Assembly (NCBI RefSeq): GCF_030848575.1 | Contig: NZ_JAVDDX010000002.1 | Span: forward strand, 868,001 to 932,000 | DNA from: Haloarcula sp. H-GB4 | GTDB lineage: Archaea > Halobacteriota > Halobacteria > Halobacteriales > Haloarculaceae | DNA: 64,000 bases | Reading direction: 5' to 3' | In this document: positions 51,178 to 59,624 of the stretch, piece after piece | Position numbering within the stretch: the stretch's first letter is position 1 | How the letters are laid out: each line of letters begins with the position of its first letter | Translations under genes and position numbers: made by a program | The notes under the pieces: model-generated | Told to the model about the DNA's origin: nothing | The model's database searches: none | What the model saw: only the letters and a program-made list of their open reading frames with translations

Positions 51178-52644
51178 TCAGAACACGTCCTCAGCGTGAA
51201 GCCGGTCGTCACGGAGTTCGCCACGGACCGTTATCTCCTGCCCTAACTGCACGCGCTCGCCGGTTTCGACGCTCATCGTCTGCTCGCCGTCGTCGAGTAC
51301 GACGGGGTCGCCGGTCTGGACAACGGTGCCGGTAAACTCCACCTGCTGGCCGGCACTCTGTGCGCCACCGTCCGGAGAAGTGTCGCCGGTGCCGGCGCTG
51401 GCTGCGGCCGCCTCGTTGCCGCTGCTGTCAGCGTCAGTGTCATCCCCCTCGTCGCCAAAGGAGGACAGTCCGGCGTGTTCGGCATCGGTCGTCTCAGCGC
51501 CGGCTCCGCCGCCTGCGCCACCAGTCGCCAGATCTGCCCCGTCGTCGAGCACGACAATCGTGGAGTTCCAGCTCGCCGATGCTTCCTTGTCGTCCTGCCA
51601 GCCGTCCTGAATCTCAACATCGGCCGCGAGCACCTCGTCGCCCGGTGCAATGTCCTTGTCTGCCTTGTCGCCCCACAGCGCCACACGGATGTCGCCCGTC
51701 GCGTCCTGAATGCGAACGTTCCGGACCTGCCCCTCGCTGCCGTCGTCCCGGTCGAACGTCCGCTTGGGGTCGGCCGAGCGGACGACGCCGGCAATATCGG
51801 CTGTCTCTTCGAGTTCGACTTCCGCGATAGGGTCCGCGTCGGGCTCGAAAGCCACGTCGTCTTCCACTTCGTCGACAGCCCCCTGATCGCCGACGTGGAG
51901 TTCAAGCGAGCCGTCCCGCTCGCGAACGTAGCCGTCGATTATTTCCACAGCCGCGCCCGCGTCGAGTTCATCGGCGCGGTCGGCCCGGTCGTCCCACAGC
52001 GTCACGCGGATGCGCCCCGTCTCGTCGCCGAGTGTGAGGTTCGAGACGCGCCCCTCACTGCCGTCGTCCCGGTCGAACGTCCGGATCGAGTCGGTGTCGA
52101 GCACGAGCCCGCGCAGCGTCACGTCGGACTGGCCCATCGTCAGCGCGTCGATGGACGAACCAGCGCCCGGCTCCACGTCGATTGTGGCGTCGTCGTCCGG
52201 TTCCGCCTTATCGACGGACACCTCCAGCCCGTTGTAGCCGTCTTTCGGCCGGCCTTTGACCCGGAGTACGTCGCCGACCTCTAGTTGTCCCTCGTCGATG
52301 TCGACGGCCTGGCCGTCCCAGAAGGCGAGCCTGAGGCTCCCGCTCTCGTCGGCGGCCTCGACGTTGATGACCCGGCCGTCCTCGTCCTCGTCGTCGCGTT
52401 CGAAGGTCTTCAGGTCGCCGATGGCCATCACTTTGGCGAGGAATTTGACCTCGTCCATCCCGGGTTCGATATCGGCGATGGCGTTGACCTCGTTCTCGTT
52501 GAGTTCGTGGGCCAACAGCATCGCGGCCGTCTCTTCGTCGGCGAGCCCACCCATCTGCTCGACCTTCTCCTCGACGGCCTCGCGGAACTCCTCCTCGGGG
52601 ACGTCCGTCTCTAGGTCCTCGTAAATGTCCTCTATCGCACCCAT
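51178..52644 (-). CDS. rpa2: Single-stranded DNA-binding protein RPA (multi-OB)
   Basis: This 488-residue protein has four OB-type repeats: KVMAIGDLKTFERDDEDEDGRV at about 90, GLVLDTDSIRTFDRDDGSEGRV at 190, GVVRSADPKRTFDRDDGSEGQV at 290 and a fourth, shorter one at the C-terminus (EFTGTVVQTGDPVVLDDGEQ). The three middle motifs are near-repeats. An N-terminal helical region of 70 residues is followed by the OBs; residues 385-430 are a low-complexity linker. It binds ssDNA in replication and repair and corresponds to Haloferax RPA2 by context. It heads the operon with the histone and deacetylase-like genes. Confidence 0.9.
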   Translation of the reverse strand: MGAIEDIYEDLETDVPEEEFREAVEEKVEQMGGLADEETAAMLLAHELNENEVNAIADIEPGMDEVKFLAKVMAIGDLKTFERDDEDEDGRVINVEAADESGSLRLAFWDGQAVDIDEGQLEVGDVLRVKGRPKDGYNGLEVSVDKAEPDDDATIDVEPGAGSSIDALTMGQSDVTLRGLVLDTDSIRTFDRDDGSEGRVSNLTLGDETGRIRVTLWDDRADRADELDAGAAVEIIDGYVRERDGSLELHVGDQGAVDEVEDDVAFEPDADPIAEVELEETADIAGVVRSADPKRTFDRDDGSEGQVRNVRIQDATGDIRVALWGDKADKDIAPGDEVLAADVEIQDGWQDDKEASASWNSTIVVLDDGADLATGGAGGGAGAETTDAEHAGLSSFGDEGDDTDADSSGNEAAAASAGTGDTSPDGGAQSAGQQVEFTGTVVQTGDPVVLDDGEQTMSVETGERVQLGQEITVRGELRDDRLHAEDVF

Positions 52645-52836
52645 CTATCTATGGGACGCTGGGCTGGGGCGCGCTTAAGCGTTGTCGTTGGGCGAGCGAG
52701 CGGCCGCTGTCGGTCGATTTCGGTCGTATCTCGTCCATGACTCGAAGGTGGTCACGGGATGGGATATAAACCCTCGTCTGCTGGTCCGACAGCAGGCACT
52801 CCCATTCCGCCACGGTGAGAGCGGCGCAGGTAGCCG

Positions 52837-53307
52837 TTAGCGTGTCGCTGTTGTCACAGGGCACAGGCCGTTGCCACTGTCGTGAGAAGCGGCCACCGTA
52901 CCGGGGAGTCCGTTCTCAAACATCACCGTAGCCCGGTAGTCGATTTCTATAATGGCTTGCGTACACATGTCGCCAGCATCTGGCATCTCTTTCGTCCCAA
53001 CGCTGAGACTCAGTTCATCGGCACTCGTATCATACGATATGTCCGTCAGATCGGCCGTTTTGCACCCGTCAGACCCCCAGATAGTTCCGTCAACGACAAC
53101 CTGATGCTCGTCAAAAGTCACCGTTGCCGAACTTGTCTGTGACCCGGACTGTCGCTTGGTAATACTGAATGTCGTCTCGTTCACACTTGAGGTTTCACTT
53201 GCACCCTCCGTGGATGTTTCCCCGCTCCCGGGAGCCCCACCAAAGCAGCCAGCAAGCGCTATCGAACAACCGAGACCTCCGTATTGCAGGAGTTGTCGGC
53301 GCTTCAT
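52837..53307 (-). CDS. Exported lipoprotein of unknown function
   Basis: This 156-residue protein has a haloarchaeal lipobox signal (MKRRQLLQYGGLGCSIALAG, then CFGG) with a Ser/Thr/Glu-rich linker of 35 residues. The mature beta-rich domain has four cysteines (GCKTADL, DMCTQA and GLCPVT) that may form disulphides. No family is recognised. The ATG at 53307 gives the KRRQLLQ twin-arginine-like start. It lies alone between RPA and tRNA-Arg. Confidence 0.72.
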   Translation of the reverse strand: MKRRQLLQYGGLGCSIALAGCFGGAPGSGETSTEGASETSSVNETTFSITKRQSGSQTSSATVTFDEHQVVVDGTIWGSDGCKTADLTDISYDTSADELSLSVGTKEMPDAGDMCTQAIIEIDYRATVMFENGLPGTVAASHDSGNGLCPVTTATR

Positions 53308-53441
53308 ACTTGACCTAATGTACCACATTTGAAAGGTACTCCCGTCGCTCAAACCAGTGTTGCAGCGACGTGTGCCTACCAGTCGCGTGACGGTACGCGA
53401 ATCGTCACCCTTTTTAGGTGCACCACCCTCTCTCGATATGA

Positions 53442-53514
53442 GTCCGGATAGGGTAGTGGACTATCCTCTTGGCTTGCGGAGCCAGGGACCGGAGTTCAAA
53501 TCTCCGTCCGGACG
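53442..53514 (+). tRNA. tRNA-Arg (GCG)
   Basis: The plus strand folds as a tRNA: acceptor GTCCGGA with TCCGGAC, anticodon stem TTGGC/GCCAG around TTGCGGA (anticodon GCG, read CGC), T arm CGGAG/CTCCG around TTCAAAT, discriminator G. The D arm is small. No intron and no CCA. Downstream DNA carries several damaged copies of its 3' end. Confidence 0.92.
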
Positions 53515-53636
53515 TCATTCTCACGAAGCAGACCGGCGAGCAACGCATAGCGTGTGCTTGCCACCGCGAAGAGAGGTGACGGACAGCGGATGTTTGAGCA
53601 GACGAGGAACGCGCAGCGAAGCGAGCATTTCTCGGC

Positions 53637-53659
53637 GAGTTCAAACCTCCGTCCAGACG
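53637..53659 (+). repeat. Partial copy of the tRNA-Arg 3' end, copy A
   Basis: Twenty-three bases match tRNA-Arg 53492-53514 at 21 positions (T-arm and acceptor 3' strand). There is no tRNA 5' half nearby, so it is a remnant like an attachment-site duplicate. It is 145 bases downstream of the tRNA. Confidence 0.75.
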
Positions 53660-53711
53660 TTCACTTCATTCACGACCAGACGTGCTCCACGCTCGCGATG
53701 CTCGCGTGGAA

Positions 53712-53725
53712 CTCCGTCCGGACGT
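53712..53725 (+). repeat. Partial copy of the tRNA-Arg 3' end, copy B
   Basis: CTCCGTCCGGACGT is identical to 53502-53515, comprising the last T-stem bases, the acceptor strand, the discriminator and one flanking base. A short inverted repeat TCCACGC/GCGTGGA lies just before it. Confidence 0.7.
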
Positions 53726-53777
53726 TTCTGCCGACGCAAACCACCGAGCGACAGCCGGAGCGACCGTCTATTACCGT

Positions 53778-54170
53778 TCAGATCTCTGTCCGGTCGTTTC
53801 CGTCACGGCTAGTCGTCCCGTTTTCGGTCGACGCTATCGTCAACGCGCTCCCGACAGCCAGGCTAAACGACGCGAGGCCAAGGACGGTGAGCGACACCAC
53901 GAACGCTTGATCACCGGGGAGCGCAAGCTGCTGCTGGAGCGTCACCACGACGTAGGTGGTGACGCCGGTGAAGGCCCCACCCCAAATACCGCCCCTGCTG
54001 AATATCGGGAGGACATTTCGTTGCGTGTAGAGGCCGACAATAGCGGCGAACAACGTCAGAGCAAACGTCGACAGGAGCACAGGGTCAGTGACCAAGAACT
54101 GCCAGACGAAGATCGTCAGGGCGGACGCGCCGGCCGCGCCGAACAGCCATCGACGCCAGAATCGTGGCAC
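53778..54170 (-). CDS. Four-TM membrane protein, unknown
   Basis: This 130-residue hydrophobic protein has four predicted helices and ends in a polar tail (STENGTTSRDGNDRTEI). No family can be named. The start MPRFWRRWLFG gives a positive-inside N-terminus. Its last codons overlap a damaged copy of the tRNA-Arg 3' end, so the C-terminus may not be the original. It is divergent from the DUF309 gene, with about 85 bases between starts. Confidence 0.6.
   Translation of the reverse strand: MPRFWRRWLFGAAGASALTIFVWQFLVTDPVLLSTFALTLFAAIVGLYTQRNVLPIFSRGGIWGGAFTGVTTYVVVTLQQQLALPGDQAFVVSLTVLGLASFSLAVGSALTIASTENGTTSRDGNDRTEI
53782..53795 (+). repeat. Degenerate tRNA-Arg 3' end, copy C
   Basis: The segment ATCTCTGTCCGGTC resembles the tRNA T-stem/acceptor end ATCTCCGTCCGGAC with two differences. 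It lies in the 3' end of the leftward gene that follows, so this gene may have been fused to or cut by the same events. Confidence 0.55.
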
Positions 54171-54255
54171 AGGCAGACTTGCGGTGTCGGTGACAAATCA
54201 GTTCGGTTGTACGGGTGCCGATGTGGTTTTCCGGCCGCAAGGCGAACCCACCCGT

Positions 54256-54873
54256 GTGCGCGACCATCTCCGTGCCGGCATCGCAGTGTACAACGAAGGT
54301 CGCTATCACGCCGCACACGACGCGTGGGAAGAGCGTTGGCTGGACCTCGATTCGGGCGATGACGAGCGATTCCTGCACGGCCTCATCCAGTTCACCGCGG
54401 TCGTCCACCACGCCAGCGAGGAGAACTGGTCGGGTGCGCAGGGGTTGGCCGAGAGCGCGACGGAGTACCTCGACGGCCTGCCCAACCCGTATCACGGCGT
54501 GGCGGTAGACGAGGTCCGGGCGTTCCTCGCGGCGACGGCGGCTGACCCCCACCACGCCGCGACGGACCCGCCGACGCTGACACACGAGGGCGAAGCGATT
54601 GGCTACGACGCGCTGAATTTCGACGCCACGGCCATCGCCGCCGAGGTGCTGGCGGAGGCTGGCCGGTACGACGAGGCTGTCGTCGCTGACGCTGTTGGCC
54701 GCGCACGGAGTGAACTCGACGGCGACGGCGGTTCGCAGTTTGCCGGGATGCTGTTCTCGTTCGTGCGCGAGCGCGACCAGCGGCCCGTCGTCTACCAGCG
54801 GCTTCGGGATCACGTCGAACTAGAACAGCAGAAAGACGACGACGTCCGTGGGCTGTTCGACGGCTCGGGATAG
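54256..54873 (+). CDS. DUF309 family protein
   Basis: This 205-residue helical protein carries the DUF309 core: AGIAVYNEGRYHAAHDAWEERWLDL, with His and Glu residues in the HAAHDAWEErW pattern, and FLHGLIQFTAVVHHA. The family is uncharacterised, though the His/Glu pattern suggests metal binding. The GTG at 54256 (MRDHLRAGIAVYNEG) is favoured because the core begins there; a GTG at 54190 is possible. A 54-residue longer frame is antisense to the neighbouring gene. It stands alone. Confidence 0.78.
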   Translation: MRDHLRAGIAVYNEGRYHAAHDAWEERWLDLDSGDDERFLHGLIQFTAVVHHASEENWSGAQGLAESATEYLDGLPNPYHGVAVDEVRAFLAATAADPHHAATDPPTLTHEGEAIGYDALNFDATAIAAEVLAEAGRYDEAVVADAVGRARSELDGDGGSQFAGMLFSFVRERDQRPVVYQRLRDHVELEQQKDDDVRGLFDGSG

Positions 54874-54899
54874 CGGACGACCACAGCGGCGGGAGTCGT

Positions 54900-55673
54900 C
54901 TACGGTTCCGGTTCGGCGACCCGTTCTTCGCCGTCGAAATGCGCGGAGTTGTCCTGTGGGTCGTAGCCGAGCACGTCCTTGGCGCGCTCGATGGAGTAGT
55001 ACTTGCGGTCGTTGTCGGAGATGCCGTAGACGATTTCGTACTCGTAGTCAGCCTGCAGCGCACAGTCGTGGATGTGGGCACAGTCGCGGTAGGAGAGCCA
55101 CATCGCCTGCCCGCGCTCATAGTCGATTGGCGGGTGACCGCGAGTGAGGTTGCCGATACGGATGTTGCAGACGGAGAGGCCGTGCTCGTCGTGGTAGTAA
55201 CGGCCCAGTACCTCGCCGGTGGCTTTCGAGACGCCATAGAGGTTACCGGGACGGGGGAGTTCTGTCCCGTCGAGGCGGTACTGGTCGTCCGGGCGATACA
55301 TCTCGGGCGTGCGCTCATCCGTTTCAAAGGAGCCGACGGCGTGGTTCGAGGACGCGAAGACGAACTTCTCGACGCCCTCGTCGACAGCGGCCTCGTACAT
55401 CTTCTGGGTGCCGTCAATGTTGTTTTCGAGGACGGAGTCCCAGGGGGCTTCCGGCCGGGGGTCGCCAGCCAGGTGGATGACGGCGCCGACGCCGTCCATC
55501 GCCGCGGCCACGTCGCCCTCGCTGGACACGTCCCCGACGAGGTACTCGTGGTCGGGCTCCTCGGCGGGTGGGCTGTGGAACATGAGTTTCCACTCGTAAG
55601 CGTCCTCGAGTCCTTCGAGGATGGCCGCCCCGACAGCGCCGCCAGCGCCGGTGAGCAGAACCGGGTCGTCCAT
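54900..55673 (-). CDS. azf: NAD-dependent glucose-6-phosphate dehydrogenase (Azf-type SDR)
   Basis: This is a 257-residue extended short-chain dehydrogenase. The NAD-binding motif is LLTGAGGAVGAAIL and the catalytic YGVSK is near residue 155, with SSNHAVG supplying Ser. It resembles Azf of Haloferax volcanii, an NAD-dependent glucose-6-phosphate dehydrogenase of the archaeal pentose route, and lies in the same neighbourhood as RPA/histone as there. Uronate dehydrogenase-type activity is the alternative. The ATG at 55673 starts MDDPVLLTGAGG. Confidence 0.8.
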   Translation of the reverse strand: MDDPVLLTGAGGAVGAAILEGLEDAYEWKLMFHSPPAEEPDHEYLVGDVSSEGDVAAAMDGVGAVIHLAGDPRPEAPWDSVLENNIDGTQKMYEAAVDEGVEKFVFASSNHAVGSFETDERTPEMYRPDDQYRLDGTELPRPGNLYGVSKATGEVLGRYYHDEHGLSVCNIRIGNLTRGHPPIDYERGQAMWLSYRDCAHIHDCALQADYEYEIVYGISDNDRKYYSIERAKDVLGYDPQDNSAHFDGEERVAEPEP

Positions 55674-55747
55674 TCGTATGAGAGGATACGTCGCACGCAA
55701 TAGGTAGCTTGCGGTTCGCTTTTGTGTCGCCCAGCCGGACCGATTGT

Positions 55748-56095
55748 ATGGAACCCACAGCTCCGCAAGCGGCGTGTTTCGAAGCGGGCGTCAAGTTCGG
55801 GTCGCTGTATCACCAGTTCGCAGGGACACCAATCAGTCCGGAGAGCGCCGACTCGCTCGCGGCGGCGATGGAGGAGGCCATCGAGAATCAGCCGTTCTGT
55901 GAGGCGGTCACCGTCAGCGTCCGCACAGAAGCACTGGAAACCGCTATCGCCGAGGGCGGAGCGGACTACACAGAACTCACCGGGCGGCTCATTGATGTCG
56001 AGATGCAAATCGAGTACGAGGGGGTCACGGTCGAGACGAGCATGGCGATGGAAGACGGATATCCGCTGATGCAAGTCAACGAAGTGCAGGAGTGA
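55748..56095 (+). CDS. mptD: Archaeal dihydroneopterin aldolase MptD
   Basis: This 115-residue enzyme belongs to the MptD (DUF381) family, which cleaves dihydroneopterin to 6-hydroxymethyl-dihydropterin in archaeal pterin/folate synthesis. Conserved residues include CFEAGVKFGSLYHQFAGTP at residues 10-28, with Glu and His typical of the active site, and YPLMQVNEV at the C-terminus. The length fits. The start ATG is followed by EPTAPQAACFEAG. It is divergent from azf, with a 74-base spacer. Confidence 0.88.
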   Translation: MEPTAPQAACFEAGVKFGSLYHQFAGTPISPESADSLAAAMEEAIENQPFCEAVTVSVRTEALETAIAEGGADYTELTGRLIDVEMQIEYEGVTVETSMAMEDGYPLMQVNEVQE

Positions 56096-56169
56096 AATAG
56101 CCAGAGAGCGGCCTGAATCCTTGACATAGCCCCGAAAATTTTACCAGAGCGGGCTGTGAGACGTCCGAC

Positions 56170-57276
56170 ATGGCCCTCCACGCAGTCGACGATATCGACG
56201 ACGCAATCGACGCGACGAAGTCGTTTCTATTCCCTTTTGAGAAAGGGACATGGCTCCGGATGGCGTTCGTCGTGTTCTTCATCGGTGGCGGCGGTGTCGG
56301 GCTGAACAACGTCCAGTCGTTCAGCAACTTCGGTGATTTCGGCGGGAACGGCGGACCGAGCGGGCCCAGCGGCCCGGGAAGCGACTTTCAGCTGACCGCG
56401 CCGCTTGAAAGTGCGCTGTCCCTACCAGGGGACCTCGCTATGCAAGTCTCTGAACCCGGTGTCCCGTCCGGTGCGCCGGACGAACTACTCGCCGGGGCCG
56501 GGCTGCTTGTGTTCGCCGTTTTCGGCCTGTTCATTCTGCTAGCGCTCGCGTACGGTATCCTGAGTAACTTCATGGAGTTCGTGTTGACCCAGGCGCTCAT
56601 CGACCGCGAAATACACGTCCGCCGGTATTTCAGCGAGCACGTCGGTGATGGAATACGGCTGTTCCTGTTTCGGCTTGTCCTCGGGATTATCTGGCTCGGC
56701 GTCGCGCTCGTGATCGGTGCAGCCGTGTTCTTCCTGGCGCTCGGTGGTGAGGCCGCAAACGTCGGGGCGTCAAGCGTCCTCGCGCTATCGGGACTGTTCA
56801 TTGCCGTGTTCGCGGTGCTCGCGATAAGCTATGGTATCGTCTTCGGCTTCACCACGGTGTTTGTTGTCCCGCTGATGACGGCGGACAACGACGGCGTCCT
56901 CTCCGGTTGGTCGCGGCTCTGGGGGTCGATCAAACGCCATCCCAAGCAGTACCTCGCCTACCTGTTTTTCTCCATTGTCCTCCAGATCGGTGTCGGTATC
57001 GTTAGTGCGATTCTCGGCATTATCGCATTCATCGTCGTGCTGATCCCGTTTGGGCTCGTTGCAGCTGCGCTGTATCTCGCGCTCCAGAATACCGTCGGCG
57101 TAGTCCTGGCCGGGATTGTCGGGCTGTTGGGACTGCTGGTCCTGTTCGTCATCGGTGCGTTCATTCAGGTCCCATTGACGACGTTCCTGCGATACTACGC
57201 GATGCTCGTGCTGGGTGACATTGACGGCGACATGGACCCGATTCCTGAGGTGCGTTCGGACATCCGGGCCGAGTAG
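56170..57276 (+). CDS. DUF7544-type polytopic membrane protein
   Basis: This 368-residue protein has an N-terminal amphipathic start (MALHAVDDIDDAIDATKSFLFPFEKGTWLRMAF), about six hydrophobic helices and a long exported loop at 45-110 that is Gly/Ser/Pro-rich. It resembles the haloarchaeal DUF7544 group, uncharacterised glycerophosphoryl-diester-phosphodiesterase-membrane-like proteins. No catalytic motif is visible. It is a single gene, oriented with the DUF5790 gene that follows after 105 bases. Confidence 0.75.
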   Translation: MALHAVDDIDDAIDATKSFLFPFEKGTWLRMAFVVFFIGGGGVGLNNVQSFSNFGDFGGNGGPSGPSGPGSDFQLTAPLESALSLPGDLAMQVSEPGVPSGAPDELLAGAGLLVFAVFGLFILLALAYGILSNFMEFVLTQALIDREIHVRRYFSEHVGDGIRLFLFRLVLGIIWLGVALVIGAAVFFLALGGEAANVGASSVLALSGLFIAVFAVLAISYGIVFGFTTVFVVPLMTADNDGVLSGWSRLWGSIKRHPKQYLAYLFFSIVLQIGVGIVSAILGIIAFIVVLIPFGLVAAALYLALQNTVGVVLAGIVGLLGLLVLFVIGAFIQVPLTTFLRYYAMLVLGDIDGDMDPIPEVRSDIRAE

Positions 57277-57381
57277 CCACAACGGCTTTTCGGTTTCAAG
57301 GATTACCGCCGGGTCACGTCCTGCGGTTTCACTTTCACTTTCAGGCGGGCTTTTAATCCCTCACCGTACCAACGATTCCGT

Positions 57382-57828
57382 ATGAGCCAGTCAAGTCTGG
57401 ACGACGACGAACTGTTCGGCGAGGCCGCAGACGAGATGCGAACGGATGTCGAGGAGTCACTCGCGAAGGCCCGCGATACGCTCCCTGAAGCCGATTCGGT
57501 CTGGGACGTGGAAGCCGACAACACGCTCGGCGTGCTGAACTCGCTCAAGACGGCACTCGACGTGGGCGACGCCGAGGAGCACCTCCGCGACGCGAAGAAG
57601 TGGTACACGATGGGCGAACGCGCGGACGCCTTCGAGGACGCCGACGACCTCGCCGAGAAGATCGAGACCATCACGGACCTCATCGACAACGTCGACGACG
57701 CCCGCGAGCAGGTCGGCGACCTCACGGCGACGATCCCACAGCTTCGCAGCACACTTGAAGAGTTCGAGGGCGAGGACGGGGCAGACGCGGAGGCGGACGG
57801 CGACGCCGACGCAGAAGCTGAAGCCTGA
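57382..57828 (+). CDS. DUF5790 family acidic protein
   Basis: This 148-residue soluble, highly acidic protein has a central coiled-coil-like helix (DDLAEKIETITDLIDNVDDAREQVGDL) and an Asp/Glu/Ala-rich tail. It resembles the haloarchaeal DUF5790 family of unknown function. No cofactor motif or membrane segment is seen. Its promoter should lie in the 105-base spacer, where the A-free TTTCACTTTCACTTTCAGG run is the most visible structure. Confidence 0.75.
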   Translation: MSQSSLDDDELFGEAADEMRTDVEESLAKARDTLPEADSVWDVEADNTLGVLNSLKTALDVGDAEEHLRDAKKWYTMGERADAFEDADDLAEKIETITDLIDNVDDAREQVGDLTATIPQLRSTLEEFEGEDGADAEADGDADAEAEA

Positions 57829-58057
57829 GTTCGGGACAGCTACGTCACGGCAGGCGCGCCACATTCTCCGCCGGTAGCCAGCGCGTCGCTTGCGTCGTCC
57901 AGCAATCTTCCTCCCGAACGTACCGGTTCCGGTGTAACTGACTGCAGACACAGGTCTAGCCGATGATCGGCAACCGGTGTGACATTCTATCCAAGGCCGT
58001 ATTTACGGCCGATCAATCGCTTAAGTATTCGCGGAGCAACAGTTCCCGCGACGTACT

Positions 58058-58945
58058 ATGGTCGACAGACTCACACGCCGGACGTTCGTCTGTGGCGTCT
58101 CGACTGCTGTAGCGACTGTACTCGCGGGCTGTAGCGAGGAACAATCGGGCGGAGGCGCGGAGACACCGACCCAGACAGGAGGCACTGATAGCATGGCGAC
58201 AACGCCATCGAACGGAACAGAAACTGACGCAACCGAAGCGGCCGCTGAAGAATACCGGAACGGCGTCGGGCAGGATGCCAGGATCTCCTTTGCGGTCCCA
58301 GACGATGCTGCGACCCTTACCAGCCCATCAGTACAGTGGCAGGCCGTCGCCGACGGTGTCACCATCGAAGAGGCAGGGGAAGTGACCAGCGGAGCCGGGC
58401 ACTACCACATCATCGTCGATAGCGACCCCGTGACACCGGGCGAGACGATTCCGGCCGACGACACCCATATCCACTACGGGACCGGGCAGCGAAACGGAGT
58501 GGTAGCACTCGACCCTGGCGAACATACGCTGCACCTCCAACTGGGGGACGGCGCACACACAGCGATGGCACTGACCGACAGCATCGATGTGACCGTCAGC
58601 GACGAGGCAAGCCTCAGTGTCGAGACGAACATCGACGGGAGCGTCGTCGACTGGGAAGCCAGTGTCGAGAACTACACTATCGGGCCGACTAGCGACGGTA
58701 TCACGGCAAATACGGGCCATCTACACACGATCATCAACACCAATTCGGTGCCGACCGGCGAGGTCATCCCAAGCGATTCGCGGCACGTCCACTACGGCGA
58801 TGGCTCGACAAGCGGGAGCCTCGACCTTGCCGATCAACTGGGCGATGTATACGAGAGTGGCGAGCAGACGGTTCACTTCCAAGTCGCGTCTGCAACACAT
58901 CGTGCGACGACGCTCATCGCGTCGGAGACGGTGACAACAGAATAG
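58058..58945 (+). CDS. Double DUF4399 exported lipoprotein
   Basis: This 295-residue secreted lipoprotein has the lipobox VLAGC at residues 20-24, after a twin-arginine-like signal (RRTFVCG), then a Ser/Thr/Glu/Gly linker and two DUF4399 modules. Each module shows the GHxHxxI motif: GHYHIIVDSDPVTPG and GHLHTIINTNSVPTG, followed by THIHYG and RHVHYG. The paired His clusters suggest metal (perhaps copper) binding. Its neighbourhood with a cytochrome c oxidase locus makes a copper link attractive but unproven. Confidence 0.84.
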   Translation: MVDRLTRRTFVCGVSTAVATVLAGCSEEQSGGGAETPTQTGGTDSMATTPSNGTETDATEAAAEEYRNGVGQDARISFAVPDDAATLTSPSVQWQAVADGVTIEEAGEVTSGAGHYHIIVDSDPVTPGETIPADDTHIHYGTGQRNGVVALDPGEHTLHLQLGDGAHTAMALTDSIDVTVSDEASLSVETNIDGSVVDWEASVENYTIGPTSDGITANTGHLHTIINTNSVPTGEVIPSDSRHVHYGDGSTSGSLDLADQLGDVYESGEQTVHFQVASATHRATTLIASETVTTE

Positions 58946-58970
58946 CCGCAGTCTCGACTGGACCTCAGCC

Positions 58971-59510
58971 TCAGACGATAGAGTCCGGGCGCGTCGAGAA
59001 GTAGTTAAACACCGCGCCGAGTCCGATGCCGTAGACGACGTGGGCGACGAGCGTTAGCACCGCGTACAGTACCAGTGTGAGTCCGGACTGGTCAGTGTAG
59101 AAAGCGAGCACGAACCCAGTCCACATCGCGCCGCCGAAGAACGCGCCACTGACAGGGTCAGACTGGCCAGGGAGGTATGCTTTCAGCGAGGCGAACAGCA
59201 GCGGCCACGGGAACATCCCGCCGCCGAGGAAGATGACGAAGCCGAACAGTACCTCTGGGACATAGCCGGTCAGACCCACAAGCTCGGTGAGGATGGCGAA
59301 GTCGTTGAGGTTGAACGCGCCCAGTGACTGGGCGATGAGGAAGACGACGGTCATCATCGCTGTCCCGACCAGTCCGCCAGCGGCACCGACGACACCGTCG
59401 GCGAGAATCCCGGCGAGGCTATCGAACTCCTCGACCTCTGTGAGTCCGTCGTCGTTGATAGGCGGGTCCTCAACGCCGGATGACGTGTCTTCCATGGTGT
59501 GTTGTAACAT
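58971..59510 (-). CDS. DUF6789-type membrane protein
   Basis: This 179-residue protein has four hydrophobic helices in residues 35-175 and an acidic N-terminus. Similar proteins (DUF6789) accompany haloarchaeal cox genes; this one is divergent from coxB. The function is unknown, perhaps oxidase assembly or lipid association. The start could be either the ATG at 59510 or one five codons inward. Confidence 0.72.
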   Translation of the reverse strand: MLQHTMEDTSSGVEDPPINDDGLTEVEEFDSLAGILADGVVGAAGGLVGTAMMTVVFLIAQSLGAFNLNDFAILTELVGLTGYVPEVLFGFVIFLGGGMFPWPLLFASLKAYLPGQSDPVSGAFFGGAMWTGFVLAFYTDQSGLTLVLYAVLTLVAHVVYGIGLGAVFNYFSTRPDSIV

Positions 59511-59624
59511 GCCAATAGATAAAAAAGTTCCCGCACACGTTAGGCTACTAAACCAAATATGTCAGATATTTGTCCGCAATACCTATTACAGGGTGGGAAG
59601 AATCATGATAAAATGGCGGCACCC

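Noticed and set aside
53515-53777. Small frames in the tRNA-Arg remnant region
   Set aside because: They are frame-broken and made up of tRNA 3'-end copies and spacer, without start context or domains.
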